Of a DNA stretch of 64,000 nucleotides, positions 24,344 through 34,259 are shown piece after piece. The position numbers were made by a program, and so were the translations under genes. The number at the start of each line of letters is the position of its first letter. Positions within the stretch are counted from its first letter, which is position 1. Below the pieces are notes generated by a model. It made no database searches. It worked only from the letters and a program-made list of their open reading frames with translations, and was not told the DNA's origin. This stretch comes from Oleiharenicola lentus (lineage in GTDB: Bacteria > Verrucomicrobiota > Verrucomicrobiia > Opitutales > Opitutaceae): positions 1,925,693 to 1,989,692 of the forward strand of contig NZ_SDHX01000001.1 in assembly GCF_004118375.1 (NCBI RefSeq), in the 5' to 3' direction.

Positions 24344-25867
24344 TCAGACCAGCTTGATCAGGTCGGCAGTGGCGGGGACGTCCTTGATGATCTGCGAGGG
24401 CTCGGGGCCGACGCCGAGGTAGCGGAGGTTGGGAAGGACGGCGGGCAACTGGACGGGGTAGGCGACGTCGAGGACGCTGCGCACCATCGCGGCGGTGTAG
24501 CGCTGGGCGTTCTGCGGCAGGTCGGCAAACTTGCGGACGCCGCTGATGTCCTCGCTCCAGCCGCCGTGCTTGGCATAGACGGGGCGGAGGGTCTTGCGGA
24601 GGGCCTCGTTGCGCGGGACGTGGCCGTAGCGCCGGCCGGTGGCGTCCTCGTAGGCGGTGCAGATGAGCAGCTCGTCGGCACCGGAGAGGGCGTCGATTTT
24701 GTTGATCATCAGGTCCTGGTAGCCGCCATAGCGAAGGGCGTCGCCCTTCTCGACGGCGTCATACCAGCCGACCATGCGCTGGCGGCCGGTGGTGACGCCG
24801 AACTCCAGCTTCTTGAGGCGTTGGCAGAGCGGCAGGTCGTCGGGCATCTGCGTGAGGAAGGTGTGGGTGCCGACCTTGGTGTCGTAGGCCTTGGCGACGC
24901 CGAAGGTGTGGATCGGCTGCACGGGGATGCCGGCGCTCTCGAAGAACTCGGGCGTGAAGGTGTGCGAGGCGGTGACGTTGGGCGAGTAGCCGTGGCGCTT
25001 GTCGAGCCAGTAGGACTGGCCGAACTCGCCGACGATGCTGTGGCCGGCGGCGAGTTCGCGCAGCACGAGTTCGCGGACCTCGCCGATGTTGGCGCGGAGC
25101 TGCTGACCGGCCTCCCAGTAGGCGGCGGTGAGGGCGTCGAGGTTCAGCGTGAACGGCGCGGCGCCCTTGAAGCGGGTGAAGTCGAAATCGCTCTTCGGGA
25201 ACAGGCCCAGCTCGATGGCCTCGGCATTGGCCTTGGTCTCGGCGGTGGTGAGTTTCTCGAAAAAGGCGTCCCACGCGGCGGGCGAGACCTGACAGACGTG
25301 CTGGATGGTGCGGCAGGCGCGGTCGGCGCGGGCGGCGAGTTTTCTAGCGAAGAAATTCGGACCGCCGAGAAAGTCGGCGTAGGTGATCTGCCACTGGCCG
25401 GTCTCGTCCTGATAGGCGGGCGTGATGCCACGGCCGGTGGAGCCGCGGGGTTCCTCCTTCAGGACGTTGACGCGGTAGTCCTCCCACGCGAGGTCGAGCA
25501 GGCGGTGGCTGAGGTCGGAGACGAGCGTGCGCTCGTCGATCACGAGGCGGGAGAAGATGGCGTAGCCCTTGGGCTCGAGCGGGCGGCCCTCCCAGAGGAA
25601 CTTGCGCGGATCGGCGACGACGCCGGCGCCGATGGCGAGGTGCGGCACGGACTTGGCGACGACGCCCGCGGGGAGGAGGTTGAGCTTCAGGCCGCCGGCA
25701 GTGTGGCCGGAGTTGGAGCCGCCGTTGACCTTGAACACGACGGAGACTGACGCAGGGGTGGGGCGCAGTTCCTCGATGACCTCGGGGATGAGGCGGCCCT
25801 TGCCTTCGTCACCGAAGGAGATGCCGACGTCGGCGATGAGCTGGCTGCGGAAAGGGGAGAGAGGCAT
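24344..25867 (-). CDS. purA: Adenylosuccinate synthetase, divergent long form
   Basis: 507 residues, longer than usual (about 430). The GTP/IMP site begins [15 protein letters not shown] (GDEGKG), then [11 protein letters not shown], a variant of the EGAQG loop ([19 protein letters not shown]), and [12 protein letters not shown] plus [15 protein letters not shown] in the positions of the arginine and guanine-binding motifs. It should make adenylosuccinate from IMP, Asp and GTP. Its loops differ clearly from E. coli PurA, so it belongs to a distant branch. The 166 bp between intI and its stop hold no recognised feature. Confidence 0.85.
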   Translation of the reverse strand: MPLSPFRSQLIADVGISFGDEGKGRLIPEVIEELRPTPASVSVVFKVNGGSNSGHTAGGLKLNLLPAGVVAKSVPHLAIGAGVVADPRKFLWEGRPLEPKGYAIFSRLVIDERTLVSDLSHRLLDLAWEDYRVNVLKEEPRGSTGRGITPAYQDETGQWQITYADFLGGPNFFARKLAARADRACRTIQHVCQVSPAAWDAFFEKLTTAETKANAEAIELGLFPKSDFDFTRFKGAAPFTLNLDALTAAYWEAGQQLRANIGEVRELVLRELAAGHSIVGEFGQSYWLDKRHGYSPNVTASHTFTPEFFESAGIPVQPIHTFGVAKAYDTKVGTHTFLTQMPDDLPLCQRLKKLEFGVTTGRQRMVGWYDAVEKGDALRYGGYQDLMINKIDALSGADELLICTAYEDATGRRYGHVPRNEALRKTLRPVYAKHGGWSEDISGVRKFADLPQNAQRYTAAMVRSVLDVAYPVQLPAVLPNLRYLGVGPEPSQIIKDVPATADLIKLV

Positions 25868-25912
25868 GGGCCGGGAGGGAGGGAGAACGGAGGAGGGAGA
25901 AGGGAGAAGGGG

Positions 25913-25972
25913 ACGAAAGACGAGGGACGAGGGACCAAGGACAAGGGACCAAGGACAAGGGACAAGGGACTG
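25913..25972 (+). repeat. Purine-rich degenerate tandem repeat
   Basis: A run of GGGAC/AAGGAC units (gacgaggga, ccaaggacaa, ggga repeated) lies in the 243-bp gap upstream of purA. It is strand-biased in purines; a complementary pyrimidine version (ttacttggtccttggtcc) occurs at 27398-27420. No function is evident. Confidence 0.6.
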
Positions 25973-26110
25973 AGGACGGAAATCGGAGGACTGAGGTCAG
26001 AGCAGGGGGGGCAGAGCGGCAACGGAAAACTTAGTCACATGGGAGGAAGGGACGGGCAACTTGGAGCCTGACGGCGGGCGGAAATCCGATTCAGTGGGGA
26101 CTTTCAGGCC

Positions 26111-27112
26111 ATGACCAACCGTGAACTCGACCACGCCCGCCACCTGCTCTGCCGGTTGCAGGATCACATCCGTGAATCCGTCATCGCGGCGTGGCAGCGG
26201 CAGGGTCGGAGTTTCGCGAAGGTGGTGGCGGTGACCGCCGCCGACACGATCTACCAGGTGGACCGCATCGGCGAGCAGGCGATCCTGGAGTGGTTTGAGC
26301 GGCACTGGCCCAAGACATGGCCGGTCGAGCTCGTGATGGAAGGGTTGGACGAAGCCGAGGCGGTGACTTTCCCGGCGGGCACGCCGGTGGGGCAGACCCG
26401 GTGGAAGTGCATCCTCGATCCGATCGACGGCACGCGCGGGCTGATGTATGACAAGCGCAGCGCGTGGAGCCTTGCCGGGCTGGCTCCGCAGCGCGGCGGA
26501 AAGACCACGCTCGCCGACATCGTGGTGGCCGCGATGACGGAGCTGCCGACCAGCAAGCAGTGGCGGGCGGACCAACTGAGCGCGGTGAAGGGCCGCGGCG
26601 TGGTGGCGCAGGCGGTGAACGTGCTCACCGGTGAGCGCAAGCCACTGCGGGTGACGCCGAGCCGCGCGAAGGATTGTCGCGGCGGATTTGCGGCGCTCAG
26701 CCGATTCTTCCCCGAGGGCAAGGCGCTGCTGGGGGAGTTGGAGGAAAGACTCTGGCAGGAGCTCTACGGCCGCGGCGGGGCCAACTCACCCTTGGTTTTT
26801 GACGACCAATACATCTGCTCCGGCGGGCAGCTGGCCGAATTGATCGCCGGGCACGACCGCTTCATGGCGGATCTGCGTCCGCGGGTTTTCGGGAAGCTGC
26901 ACGTGAAGTCGGCGCTGGTCTGCCATCCCTACGATCTTTGCACCGCATTGGTCGCGCGCGAGGCCGGTTGCGTGATCGAGGCTCCGCTCGGCGGGGCGAT
27001 CAGGGCGCCGCTCGATACGACGAGCGCGGTGGACTGGGCCGGTTACGCGAACCCCGCGCTGGCCCGGCACATCCGGCCGGTGCTGCGGCGGTTGATCAAG
27101 CGGATGCTGTGA
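26111..27112 (+). CDS. Inositol-monophosphatase-family protein
   Basis: 333 residues of the lithium-sensitive phosphatase fold. The central metal motif is ILDPIDGTRGLMYDKRSAWS (canonical DPIDGTxN, with Arg-Gly in place of the usual xN), and an N-terminal acidic segment VMEGLDEAEAV takes the place of the GEE motif. The C-terminal motif is HPYDLCTALVAREAGCVIEAP, where the usual WDxAAG is changed to YDLCTA. The catalytic metals could still bind, but the departures leave the substrate (inositol phosphate, 3'-phosphoadenosine phosphate or fructose-1,6-bisphosphate) open. It stands alone, divergent from purA. Confidence 0.75.
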   Translation: MTNRELDHARHLLCRLQDHIRESVIAAWQRQGRSFAKVVAVTAADTIYQVDRIGEQAILEWFERHWPKTWPVELVMEGLDEAEAVTFPAGTPVGQTRWKCILDPIDGTRGLMYDKRSAWSLAGLAPQRGGKTTLADIVVAAMTELPTSKQWRADQLSAVKGRGVVAQAVNVLTGERKPLRVTPSRAKDCRGGFAALSRFFPEGKALLGELEERLWQELYGRGGANSPLVFDDQYICSGGQLAELIAGHDRFMADLRPRVFGKLHVKSALVCHPYDLCTALVAREAGCVIEAPLGGAIRAPLDTTSAVDWAGYANPALARHIRPVLRRLIKRML

Positions 27113-27196
27113 GTGGCAGGAAAAGTCCAAACGCCAGATCACAAACGCCGAATAAATCCCAAGCTCAGCAAAACTGAAACCGGTTTCAACAAAGGC

Positions 27197-27271
27197 GTAG
27201 CTGCGCTTGAGCCGATGGCGAAAGCGTGGCCGGTCGAAGACCACGTTGTCGCTCCGCTCCAACGCGGCTAC
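27197..27271. repeat. Interspersed palindromic repeat, copy A
   Basis: 75 bases that fold on themselves: left arm GTAGCTGCGCTTGAGCCGAT..., right arm ending GCTCCAACGCGGCTAC, pairing imperfectly over about 33 bases with centre GGCCGGTCGAAGACC. The right arm is nearly identical to that of copy B at 28123-28204. Confidence 0.7.
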
Positions 27272-27393
27272 ATTTCAATTTGGCTGCTCTGATTTTGGCG
27301 CCGGATGGCACGGATGCAGCGCAGAGTTTCTGACCGGTTTGGCGTCGAGCTCTTTGGCGTTTGGAGCTTCGGGATTTGGCGTTTTCCCTAATG

Positions 27394-28050
27394 TTACTTG
27401 TTACTTGGTCCTTGGTCCTTGTTACTTCCTGCCCGTGTGATCAGCAGCCCCGCTCCCAGAGCCAGCACCACATACCCGGCGGCGGCCAAGTGGGCGCCGG
27501 TGGCCACGCGGATGCCGGGATCGTCGAAGCGGATGGCCCCGCCGCCCTGGCCGCCGCGGTAGTATTCGTAGGCGAGCTCGGCCACGTAGATGACGATCAC
27601 CGCGGGCCAGAACCACTCGGTGCGGTCGTGGCGCCAGCCTTCGGCGGCGACGTAAACGAGCAGCCCCAGGTTCAAGGCGCTCAGGCCGCCGTAGCGGGTC
27701 ATGCCGGGTTCGAGCCAGAACATGCAGGCCGAAATGAAGGCGGGCATCAGCACCAATGCGATCCGGGTGAACCACGCGTGCCGGTTCTCGGAGAACCAGC
27801 CCACAATCAGCAGCAGACCGGCATCCACGACAAAGTGGGGCCAGCCGAAGTGGACGAGGTGCCCGGTCCAGATGCGCCAGAATTCGCCGTCAGCGATGCC
27901 GGCGCGGTCGTAGAGCAATCCCGCCCGCCATTCGGGAAACAACTGGATGATGAGCGACGCCAGGGCGCAGAGCAGGGTTGCCGCAGGCGGATGACGCAGC
28001 AGCCGGACAATCTCCGGCGGGATAAAGGCGGGGGCGGTCGGCTGGGTCAT
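27394..28050 (-). CDS. rrtA: Rhombosortase (rhomboid-family GlyGly-CTERM protease)
   Basis: 218 residues with about six membrane helices. It shows the rhombosortase signatures: WTGHLVHFGWPHFVVDAGLL (GHxxH...H region), nucleophile Ser124 in TRYGGLSALNLG, and catalytic His187 in TGAHLAAAGYVVL. It has no N-terminal cytosolic domain, as usual for RrtA. Rhombosortases cut and anchor proteins that end in a GlyGly-CTERM tail. Such a protein is encoded 160 bp upstream on the same strand, so enzyme and substrate are neighbours. The gap between them carries palindromic repeat copy B. Confidence 0.85.
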   Translation of the reverse strand: MTQPTAPAFIPPEIVRLLRHPPAATLLCALASLIIQLFPEWRAGLLYDRAGIADGEFWRIWTGHLVHFGWPHFVVDAGLLLIVGWFSENRHAWFTRIALVLMPAFISACMFWLEPGMTRYGGLSALNLGLLVYVAAEGWRHDRTEWFWPAVIVIYVAELAYEYYRGGQGGGAIRFDDPGIRVATGAHLAAAGYVVLALGAGLLITRAGSNKDQGPSNK

Positions 28051-28122
28051 CCGGGGCGGCTTTATGGCGGGTGCGGGCGGATTGTCACTCCCGCAGTGGA
28101 GGCGGTGGACAATTGGCGTTGC

Positions 28123-28204
28123 GTAGCAACGGAGTTTCGCGGCAGCGAAACGAAAGCGTGGCCGCCGGTTTGACCACGCTGTCGCTGCGTTCCAGCGCGG
28201 CTAC
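28123..28204. repeat. Interspersed palindromic repeat, copy B
   Basis: 82 bases running from GTAGCAACGGAGTTTCGCGG to GCGTTCCAGCGCGGCTAC, with an internal hairpin (TTTCGCggcaGCGAAA). The arms pair imperfectly, and the right arm matches copy A. It ends 5 bp before the metalloprotease stop, in the gap before rrtA, and could act as an attenuating hairpin. Confidence 0.7.
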
Positions 28205-28209
28205 TTTCC

Positions 28210-29688
28210 TCAGCGACGGAACAGTCGCGCAGCACCCAGCGCGGCCAACAGGCCCACAAACCACAGGCTCGGCGCGCCGCCACCACCACCGCCGCCGCCA
28301 CCGGAGCTCGGCGGGGTGACCGGGGGAGCGGGCGTGTTCACGGTCAGCGTGGCGGCATTGCTGGTGACCGAGCCGGCGGCATTGGAGACGAGGACGGAGT
28401 AGGAACCGGCCTGGTTGGCGGTGACGCTGGAAATGGAGTAGGTGTCGCTGGTGGCGCCGGTGATCGCCACGCCGCCGAGCTGCCACTGATAGCTCAGCGG
28501 TGCCGTGCCGGTGGCAACCACGGAGAAGGAGACGGTGGCGCCGGTATTGACGGTGGCACTGGCCGGTTGCGTGGTGATGGAGGGCAGGGTGCCGCCGACG
28601 GAATTGAAGTTCAGGTTTAGCGTGAGGCCGCCGTTGTCGGCGCCCACGGTGTCGGTGGGGTCTTGTTCACTGTTGTTGAATCCATCCACGCAGAACCGGT
28701 AGGTGGTCCCGGCCGTGGCGTTGAAGGTCAGGTCGCTGGCCTGCACGATGCCGGGGTTGATGTCGTCGTTGTCGGCCACCTTGGTCAAACCGGACAGCGA
28801 CGAACCGGTGTAAACGCCGAGGGTCGTGTCGTAGTAGCTGCCCTTGGTGTCGAGGGTGACACTGCCGCTCGACGGGGCCGTCCAGCGCCACCACACGGAC
28901 CGGCCGCCGGGGTTGTCGCCCTGGCGCGGGTCACCGGTTTCACGCGTGGCGTTGGTGTTGTAGCCTTTGAGCGTGGTGCTGTTGCCCTGGGTGAGGGTGA
29001 TGACCGTGGCATTGGCGAAGTTGTCGTTCGCGGGCGCGCCGGGCGGGCCGTAGAGCTGCTGGGCGCCCTCGGTGTCGTCGGTAGCGAGGGTGTCGAGATT
29101 GCCGATGCGGCTGTTCATGATCGCAGTCACGGTCTGCGCCGGCTCCGCCTGGTCCGGGTGGTCCAGGCCAAGGACGTGACCGAGCTCGTGCAGGGCAACG
29201 CGCTGGATGTCGGGTGTCAGGGTGATGCCCTGGAAGCGGGCGTTGCCACGGTAAGAGTCCCACGTGTAGGCCGTGTTGAAAATGATGTCGGCCTCAATCC
29301 GTTCGTTGCCCCGGCTGAAACCGGTGGTGACGGCCAGAGTCGTGCCCTCGAAATCCTTGCCGAAGACATTGGCGGCGAAGCCAAGTTCGTTGACGTCGTT
29401 GTCATCGCCTGCGGTGCCGGTCGCAAAGGTTGTCTGGAACTGGGTGGAGCCGAGAAAATTGTTCCAAGTCTGCGCGGCGGTCCGGGCGCTGGTGTTGAAG
29501 CTGGAGCCGTCACTCAGGTTCGTCGATGCGCCCAGCATGATCCGGAGGGGAATGGTGCCCGCCGGCCATTTGACCGGCAGCTTCGTGTTCTGGTTGGTGT
29601 AGAAACTATAGGCGTAGAGTCCGGTGGCGGAAGCCAGCCCGAGCGCAACCAGCCCGACCCACGGCAGAAACTTATTCCAGGGTTTCAC
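28210..29688 (-). CDS. Exported matrixin-like metalloprotease with GlyGly-CTERM tail
   Basis: 492 residues from GTG 29688, which overlaps the preceding gene by 17 bp. Longer in-frame starts lie over that gene and are not used. An N-terminal membrane anchor/signal (FLPWVGLVALGLASATGLYA) is followed by an M10-like peptidase domain with HELGHVLGLDH (His167, Glu168, His171, His177). Next come a PPC-like beta domain (about 220-385), an Ig-like domain (ITTQPASATVNTGATVSFSV to NAATLTV, about 390-455), and a tail of serines and nine glycines, APSLWFVGLLAAL and LFRR. That tail is a GlyGly-CTERM sorting signal, the substrate of the adjacent rhombosortase. It is likely a surface or secreted protease. 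Confidence 0.88.
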   Translation of the reverse strand: MKPWNKFLPWVGLVALGLASATGLYAYSFYTNQNTKLPVKWPAGTIPLRIMLGASTNLSDGSSFNTSARTAAQTWNNFLGSTQFQTTFATGTAGDDNDVNELGFAANVFGKDFEGTTLAVTTGFSRGNERIEADIIFNTAYTWDSYRGNARFQGITLTPDIQRVALHELGHVLGLDHPDQAEPAQTVTAIMNSRIGNLDTLATDDTEGAQQLYGPPGAPANDNFANATVITLTQGNSTTLKGYNTNATRETGDPRQGDNPGGRSVWWRWTAPSSGSVTLDTKGSYYDTTLGVYTGSSLSGLTKVADNDDINPGIVQASDLTFNATAGTTYRFCVDGFNNSEQDPTDTVGADNGGLTLNLNFNSVGGTLPSITTQPASATVNTGATVSFSVVATGTAPLSYQWQLGGVAITGATSDTYSISSVTANQAGSYSVLVSNAAGSVTSNAATLTVNTPAPPVTPPSSGGGGGGGGGAPSLWFVGLLAALGAARLFRR

Positions 29689-30292
29689 GGTTGCGGGAGC
29701 TGAGGTTTTTGCGGATGCGGGTGGCGAATTCGTCGGGGGACAAGGGCAGCGCTTTGGTCTGGTTGAGGGCCGAGGCCTTGGCGGAGGCGGTCGGGAGGAC
29801 AACCTCCTGCTCGTGGAACAGCGGCTGGCCGTCGCTGCGGAGAATCTCGGCGCGTCCGGTCTTCTTGTTCTTCCGCACGTCATACTTGCCATGCATCATG
29901 CCGACCAGCGGCACGATCAGGCGGCCGTTGCCCTTCACGAAGAGCACGGTTTCCTGGCCGACCACGAAGCGCGGGGCGCCGTCCACCGTCAGCTCCTCGT
30001 CACCCACCTTGCCGCCCACCACCTCCAGCACCAGCGGGGCGGGCGGGCTGCCCTTGATGACCTCGCTCACGTCGAGTTCGACCCGGCTGCCAATGTAGCG
30101 GGAACCGGGTTTGGCGGGGTTGTCGCGCCACTCGGACGCAATGGACTTCACCGTGCCGCGCACGATGTAGTCCGAGCCGTCAACCAGGCGGTCGAAGCTC
30201 GGGGCGATGACGGTGGTGGCCTGCGCCCAGGTGAATAGGAGGGGCAGCACCAGGAGCGCCAGCCAGCGGGTGGGAGGGGGACAACGCTTCAT
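29672..30292 (-). CDS. Exported protein preceding the metalloprotease
   Basis: 206 residues with a signal peptide (LALLVLPLLFTWAQA). The mature part is a predicted beta-rich domain (VDGSDYIVRGTVKSIASEW, RVELDVSEVIKGSPPAPLVL, GQETVLFVKGNGRLIVPLVG). It overlaps the metalloprotease start by 17 bp, so the two are made together. It could be a chaperone-like partner, inhibitor or propeptide equivalent for the protease; this is inferred from the coupling only. Confidence 0.65.
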   Translation of the reverse strand: MKRCPPPTRWLALLVLPLLFTWAQATTVIAPSFDRLVDGSDYIVRGTVKSIASEWRDNPAKPGSRYIGSRVELDVSEVIKGSPPAPLVLEVVGGKVGDEELTVDGAPRFVVGQETVLFVKGNGRLIVPLVGMMHGKYDVRKNKKTGRAEILRSDGQPLFHEQEVVLPTASAKASALNQTKALPLSPDEFATRIRKNLSSRNRETLE

Positions 30293-30343
30293 ACGGGTAA
30301 AGGTAGGAAAGTGGCCCGTTGTCTTTGTTTCGTGAAAAATGAA

Positions 30344-31930
30344 TCAGTTGCTGCTGCGCTTGGAGACTTCGATGACGTCGTGGGGAGCGGCCTCTTTCAT
30401 ACCGGCGGGTGAAACCCTTATGTAGCGGGCCTTTTTTCGCAACTCGGGCAGGTTTTTGGCGCCCAGATAGCCCATGCCGCTCTGCACCCCGCCGATGAGG
30501 GCGTTAAGCACGTCGTCCACGGAGCCGGAAACCTCCTTGAGGGCCTCGATACCCTCGGCGGCGACCTTGCGGACGGTGTCGTTCTTGTCGTGACCGTAGC
30601 GGGCGGCCGAGCCGGCCTTCATGGCGGCGTGGGAGCCCATGCCGCGGTATTGTTTGTAGATCTTGCCCGAGATTTCCATGATCTCGCCCGGCGCCTCGCG
30701 GCAGCCGGCCAGCAGGCCGCCGAGGATGACGGCGTCGGAGAGCGTGAGCGCCTTCACGATGTCGCCCGACTTGGTGATGCCGCCGTCGGCGATGAGGCGG
30801 GCGCCCTTGCGGGCGGCGCCGCGGCCGGCGGCGAAGAGGGCGGTGAGCTGCGGAATGCCGACACCGGCGACGATGCGCGTGGTGCAGATGGAGCCGGGGC
30901 CCTGGCCGATCTTGATGGCGTTGGCACCGCAGCCGGCGAGGAACTCCACGCCTTCGCCGCTGGTGACGTTGCCCGCGATGATGGTGAGGTCCTTGAACTC
31001 GCCGCGGATGAGTTTCACCATGTCGCCGACGCCCGCGGTGTGGCCGTGGGCGGTGGAGACGGCGACGGCGTCCACCGATTCCTGCACGAGTTCGCCGACA
31101 TGGGCGATGATGCGGTCGCGGTCGAGCGAACCGTCGGGCCGGCGCACGGGGGAGATGGCGGCGCCGACGACGAGGCGGAAGCTGGCGTCGCGGGCGGGCT
31201 TGCGGCGGGACTTGGCCTCGGAGGTGATGCGCTCGACGTCGGAGCTGGTGATGAGGCCGCGGAGGCGGTCCGCGGCGTCAACCACGAGAATCTTGTGGAT
31301 GCCGACGTTCTCGGTGAAGAAACGGTCGGCGACCTTGATGGGGTCGTTGGCGATTTTCTTCTCCTCGACGGTGAGGAGCTGCTTGCGCGGCGTCATCACG
31401 TTGGCGACCTGCAGGGCCTTGTAGCGCTCGCGCACGACGTTGCCCGGGAGCAGGCCCACGAGCTTGCCGGCCTCGTCCACGACGGGGAAGGTGCGGAAGT
31501 CGAAGCGGCGCAGCTCGATCATCTCCAGCACCTCGGCGATGGTGGCGCCGGGTTTCACGGTCATCGGGTCCTGGATGAGACCGTGGACGTGGTGCTTCAC
31601 GCGGGCGACCTCCTTGATCTGCTCCTTGGCGGGCAGGTTGTAATGGATGAGGCCGAGACCGCCGTTCAGCGCCATGGCGATGGCCATGCGCGACTCGGTG
31701 ACCGTGTCCATGTCCGACGAGATGATCGGGATCTGGAGCGCGAGCCCGTCGGAGAGGCTGGTGGCGAGGTCGGTGTCCTTGGGCAGGACCTCGGAGTAGA
31801 GCGTGGCGAGCGAGACGTCGTCGAAGGTGAGCGCGCTCGGCAGGTTGGCGGGGAAGAAGCGCTCGGCGGGCAGGTAATACTCCGAGTCGCGCGAGGATTT
31901 TTTGGCAACAGGCTTGGGCATCGTTGCCAT
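30344..31930 (-). CDS. guaB: IMP dehydrogenase
   Basis: 528 residues. TIM barrel with ALTFDDVSL at the start, a pair of CBS modules inserted at about residues 120-245 ([35 protein letters not shown]), the catalytic cysteine Cys349 in [16 protein letters not shown], and the flap region [10 protein letters not shown]. It oxidises IMP to XMP with NAD, the first step to GMP. The N-terminus has a basic extension of about 25 residues. With purA, both branches from IMP are encoded in this window, though 4.5 kb apart. Confidence 0.95.
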   Translation of the reverse strand: MATMPKPVAKKSSRDSEYYLPAERFFPANLPSALTFDDVSLATLYSEVLPKDTDLATSLSDGLALQIPIISSDMDTVTESRMAIAMALNGGLGLIHYNLPAKEQIKEVARVKHHVHGLIQDPMTVKPGATIAEVLEMIELRRFDFRTFPVVDEAGKLVGLLPGNVVRERYKALQVANVMTPRKQLLTVEEKKIANDPIKVADRFFTENVGIHKILVVDAADRLRGLITSSDVERITSEAKSRRKPARDASFRLVVGAAISPVRRPDGSLDRDRIIAHVGELVQESVDAVAVSTAHGHTAGVGDMVKLIRGEFKDLTIIAGNVTSGEGVEFLAGCGANAIKIGQGPGSICTTRIVAGVGIPQLTALFAAGRGAARKGARLIADGGITKSGDIVKALTLSDAVILGGLLAGCREAPGEIMEISGKIYKQYRGMGSHAAMKAGSAARYGHDKNDTVRKVAAEGIEALKEVSGSVDDVLNALIGGVQSGMGYLGAKNLPELRKKARYIRVSPAGMKEAAPHDVIEVSKRSSN

Positions 31931-31974
31931 GAACGAGATACTCCTGCTGCGGGAAAGCTCAACGAAAATTTGCC

Positions 31975-33015
31975 ATGAGTGCCGGCTTCCCCAAGGGTCG
32001 AAGCGTGTCTTATCGCTTCAGTTACCGCGCTTACCGTCTGCCGCTGCGCTTCCCGTTGCGGACGGCGCACGGCTTGTGGGCCGAGCGGGAGGGAATGATC
32101 GTGCGGCTGCAGGCGGAGGGCGGGGGCGTGGGCTGGGGGGAGGTGGCGCCGATACCGTGGTTTGGCACCGAAACGGTCGCGGAGGCGGAGGAGGTCTGCC
32201 GGGGATTGGGCGACAAGGTGACTGCGGAGGCGCTACAGACTGTGCCGGAGCGGTTCGGGTGCCTGCGGTTTGCTTTGGCGTGTGCCTTCCCCGCGGCGTG
32301 GTTGGGTGATCCCGCCCAGCAACAAGCCAAACGCCTGCCGGTCACGGCGCTGTTGCCGGCGGGGCGGGCGGTGTTGGACGCCATGCCGCCCAAGCTGGAG
32401 AGCGGCTACCTGAGCTTCAAATGGAAGGTCGGGGTGGGTGACCCGGCCGATGAACTGGCCTTGCTCGACGACGTGTTGGCGCAATTGCCGGGCTACGCCA
32501 AGCTGCGGCTCGACGCCAACGGGGCATGGGACCGGCGCACGGCGACGAAATGGCTCGCGCGTTGCGCGGACCGGCCGGTGGAGTTTGTCGAACAACCCCT
32601 GGCCCCGGCCGACGAAGACGGCTTGCGCGGGTTGGCCGGGGATTTTCCGGTGACGCTCGCATTGGACGAGTCGGTCGCGCGGCTCGTGGAGGCGAAGCGT
32701 TGGCAAGCCGAGGGCTGGCGGGGCGTGTTTGTGATCAAGCCGGCGCTGGCCGGGCCGCTGGATGAGTTGGCGGCATGGGTGGAGACGACCAAGGCCGATG
32801 TCGTGCTTTCGAGTGCGATCGAGACGGCGCTGGGCCGGGCGGCGGTGCTGCGGTTTGCGCTGACGCGTGCGGAGCTGACGAAGCGCGCGCTGGGTTTCGG
32901 GGTGGGCGAGGTGTTCGGCGACCGGCGCTGGGACGGCCCCATGCTGGGTCCGGTGCTTGATGCGGGTTGGCTGGCGGGAGTGAATTCGGAGGAATTATGG
33001 AACACGCTGAACTGA
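31975..33015 (+). CDS. menC: o-Succinylbenzoate synthase
   Basis: 346 residues from ATG 31975; an in-frame GTG at 32005 gives a start closer to the conserved [17 protein letters not shown]. An enolase-superfamily barrel with the expected residues in order: SFKWKVG (KxK base pair), [23 protein letters not shown] and VFVIKP. It dehydrates SHCHC to o-succinylbenzoate in menaquinone synthesis. Its end overlaps the menE start by 19 bp, so the two are one unit. The other men genes are not in the window. Confidence 0.88.
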   Translation: MSAGFPKGRSVSYRFSYRAYRLPLRFPLRTAHGLWAEREGMIVRLQAEGGGVGWGEVAPIPWFGTETVAEAEEVCRGLGDKVTAEALQTVPERFGCLRFALACAFPAAWLGDPAQQQAKRLPVTALLPAGRAVLDAMPPKLESGYLSFKWKVGVGDPADELALLDDVLAQLPGYAKLRLDANGAWDRRTATKWLARCADRPVEFVEQPLAPADEDGLRGLAGDFPVTLALDESVARLVEAKRWQAEGWRGVFVIKPALAGPLDELAAWVETTKADVVLSSAIETALGRAAVLRFALTRAELTKRALGFGVGEVFGDRRWDGPMLGPVLDAGWLAGVNSEELWNTLN

Positions 33016-34211
33016 TCCAGGTGTTCACCGGCCAGGAGCGGCGCGCCCGCCAGCGGGTCCGATTCTTCGTGAGCGAGTCTGACCCGCGGAAGTTCATGCA
33101 GGAGTTTGCCCGGGGGGTGGCGGGCTTTACGGAGGTGTTTTTGTGCGATCCCAACGGGGGGGCCGGGGAGGCGGCGCGGATCGAAGCCCTGCGGCAGATG
33201 CCGATGGAAAACCGCTTCACCAAGACACCCGAAGGCTGGCTGATGATCCCGACGGGCGGCAGTGGCGGTCAGCTCAAGTTTGCGCGGCACGACGAGCAGA
33301 CAATCACGGCGGCGGTTCGGGGTTTCACCCGCCACTTTGGAGTCGAGCGGGTGAATGCCGTCGGCGTCCTGCCCTTGCATCATGTGAGCGGGCTCATGGC
33401 GTGGCTGCGCTGCGCATTGACCGGAGGCGAGTATGTGCCGCTGGACTGGAAGCAGCTTGAGGGCGGCGACCTGCTCCCGCTGCCCGCCAAGCCCGACGGT
33501 TGGGTGATCTCGCTGGTGCCGACCCAGCTGGAACGCCTGCTGCGCAATCCGGCGGCGGTCGCGTGGCTGAAGGAATACAGGATTATTTTCCTGGGCGGTG
33601 CGGCGGCGACACCGGGTCTGCTGGACCGAGCGGCCGCCCTCGGGTTGCGCCTGTCGCCCGGCTATGGCATGACCGAGACTGCGGCGATGGTCACGGCGCT
33701 GCGACCCGAGGATTTTTTGTCGGGTGCGCGCAGCAGCGGAGCCCCGCTGCCGCATGCGCGTGTGGCCGTCGCGGAGAACGGGGTGGTTTCGATTGGCGGT
33801 GAATCGCTCTTTCGCGGCTACTATCCCGAGTGGCGGACCCCGGGTGAGTTCAAGACCAGCGACCTGGGTCACGTTGATCCGCAAGGGCACCTGCACGTGC
33901 TCGGCCGCAGCGATGCGGTCATCATCACCGGCGGCGAGAAGGTGAACCCGGCGGAGGTGGAAAGGGCCTTGCGCGAAACGGATGAGTTTTCCGACGTGGT
34001 TGTGGTCGGGGTGCCGGACCCGGAATGGGGGCAGGCGGTGGTGGCGGCCTATCCGGCATCCACCTGTCCGGATTTGGCGAAGGTGCAACGGAGCATCGTA
34101 TCCAGCCTGTCCGCCTACAAGCGGCCCAAGCGTTACCTGCCCGTGGAGAACTGGCCGCTGAACGCGGTCGGCAAAGTCAACCGGGCGGAGGTGGCGCGGT
34201 TGCTATCCTGA
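32997..34211 (+). CDS. menE: o-Succinylbenzoate-CoA ligase (AMP-forming)
   Basis: 404 residues from ATG 32997, preceded by CGGAGGAATT, a strong Shine-Dalgarno sequence that fixes the start. It is short for an ANL-family ligase (usually 450-550). The P-loop is PTGGSGGQLKF, followed by SPGYGMTETAAMV, the hinge TSDLGHVDPQGHLHVLGRSD and the C-terminal lysine in LNAVGKVNRAEV. It activates o-succinylbenzoate as the acyl-AMP and then the CoA ester. Coupling to menC supports the specific function over a general acyl-CoA ligase. Confidence 0.85.
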   Translation: MEHAELIQVFTGQERRARQRVRFFVSESDPRKFMQEFARGVAGFTEVFLCDPNGGAGEAARIEALRQMPMENRFTKTPEGWLMIPTGGSGGQLKFARHDEQTITAAVRGFTRHFGVERVNAVGVLPLHHVSGLMAWLRCALTGGEYVPLDWKQLEGGDLLPLPAKPDGWVISLVPTQLERLLRNPAAVAWLKEYRIIFLGGAAATPGLLDRAAALGLRLSPGYGMTETAAMVTALRPEDFLSGARSSGAPLPHARVAVAENGVVSIGGESLFRGYYPEWRTPGEFKTSDLGHVDPQGHLHVLGRSDAVIITGGEKVNPAEVERALRETDEFSDVVVVGVPDPEWGQAVVAAYPASTCPDLAKVQRSIVSSLSAYKRPKRYLPVENWPLNAVGKVNRAEVARLLS

Positions 34212-34259
34212 TTCATGGCCGGTTCTTGACCGCGTCGTGGTTTGGACGATAGTGCCAGC

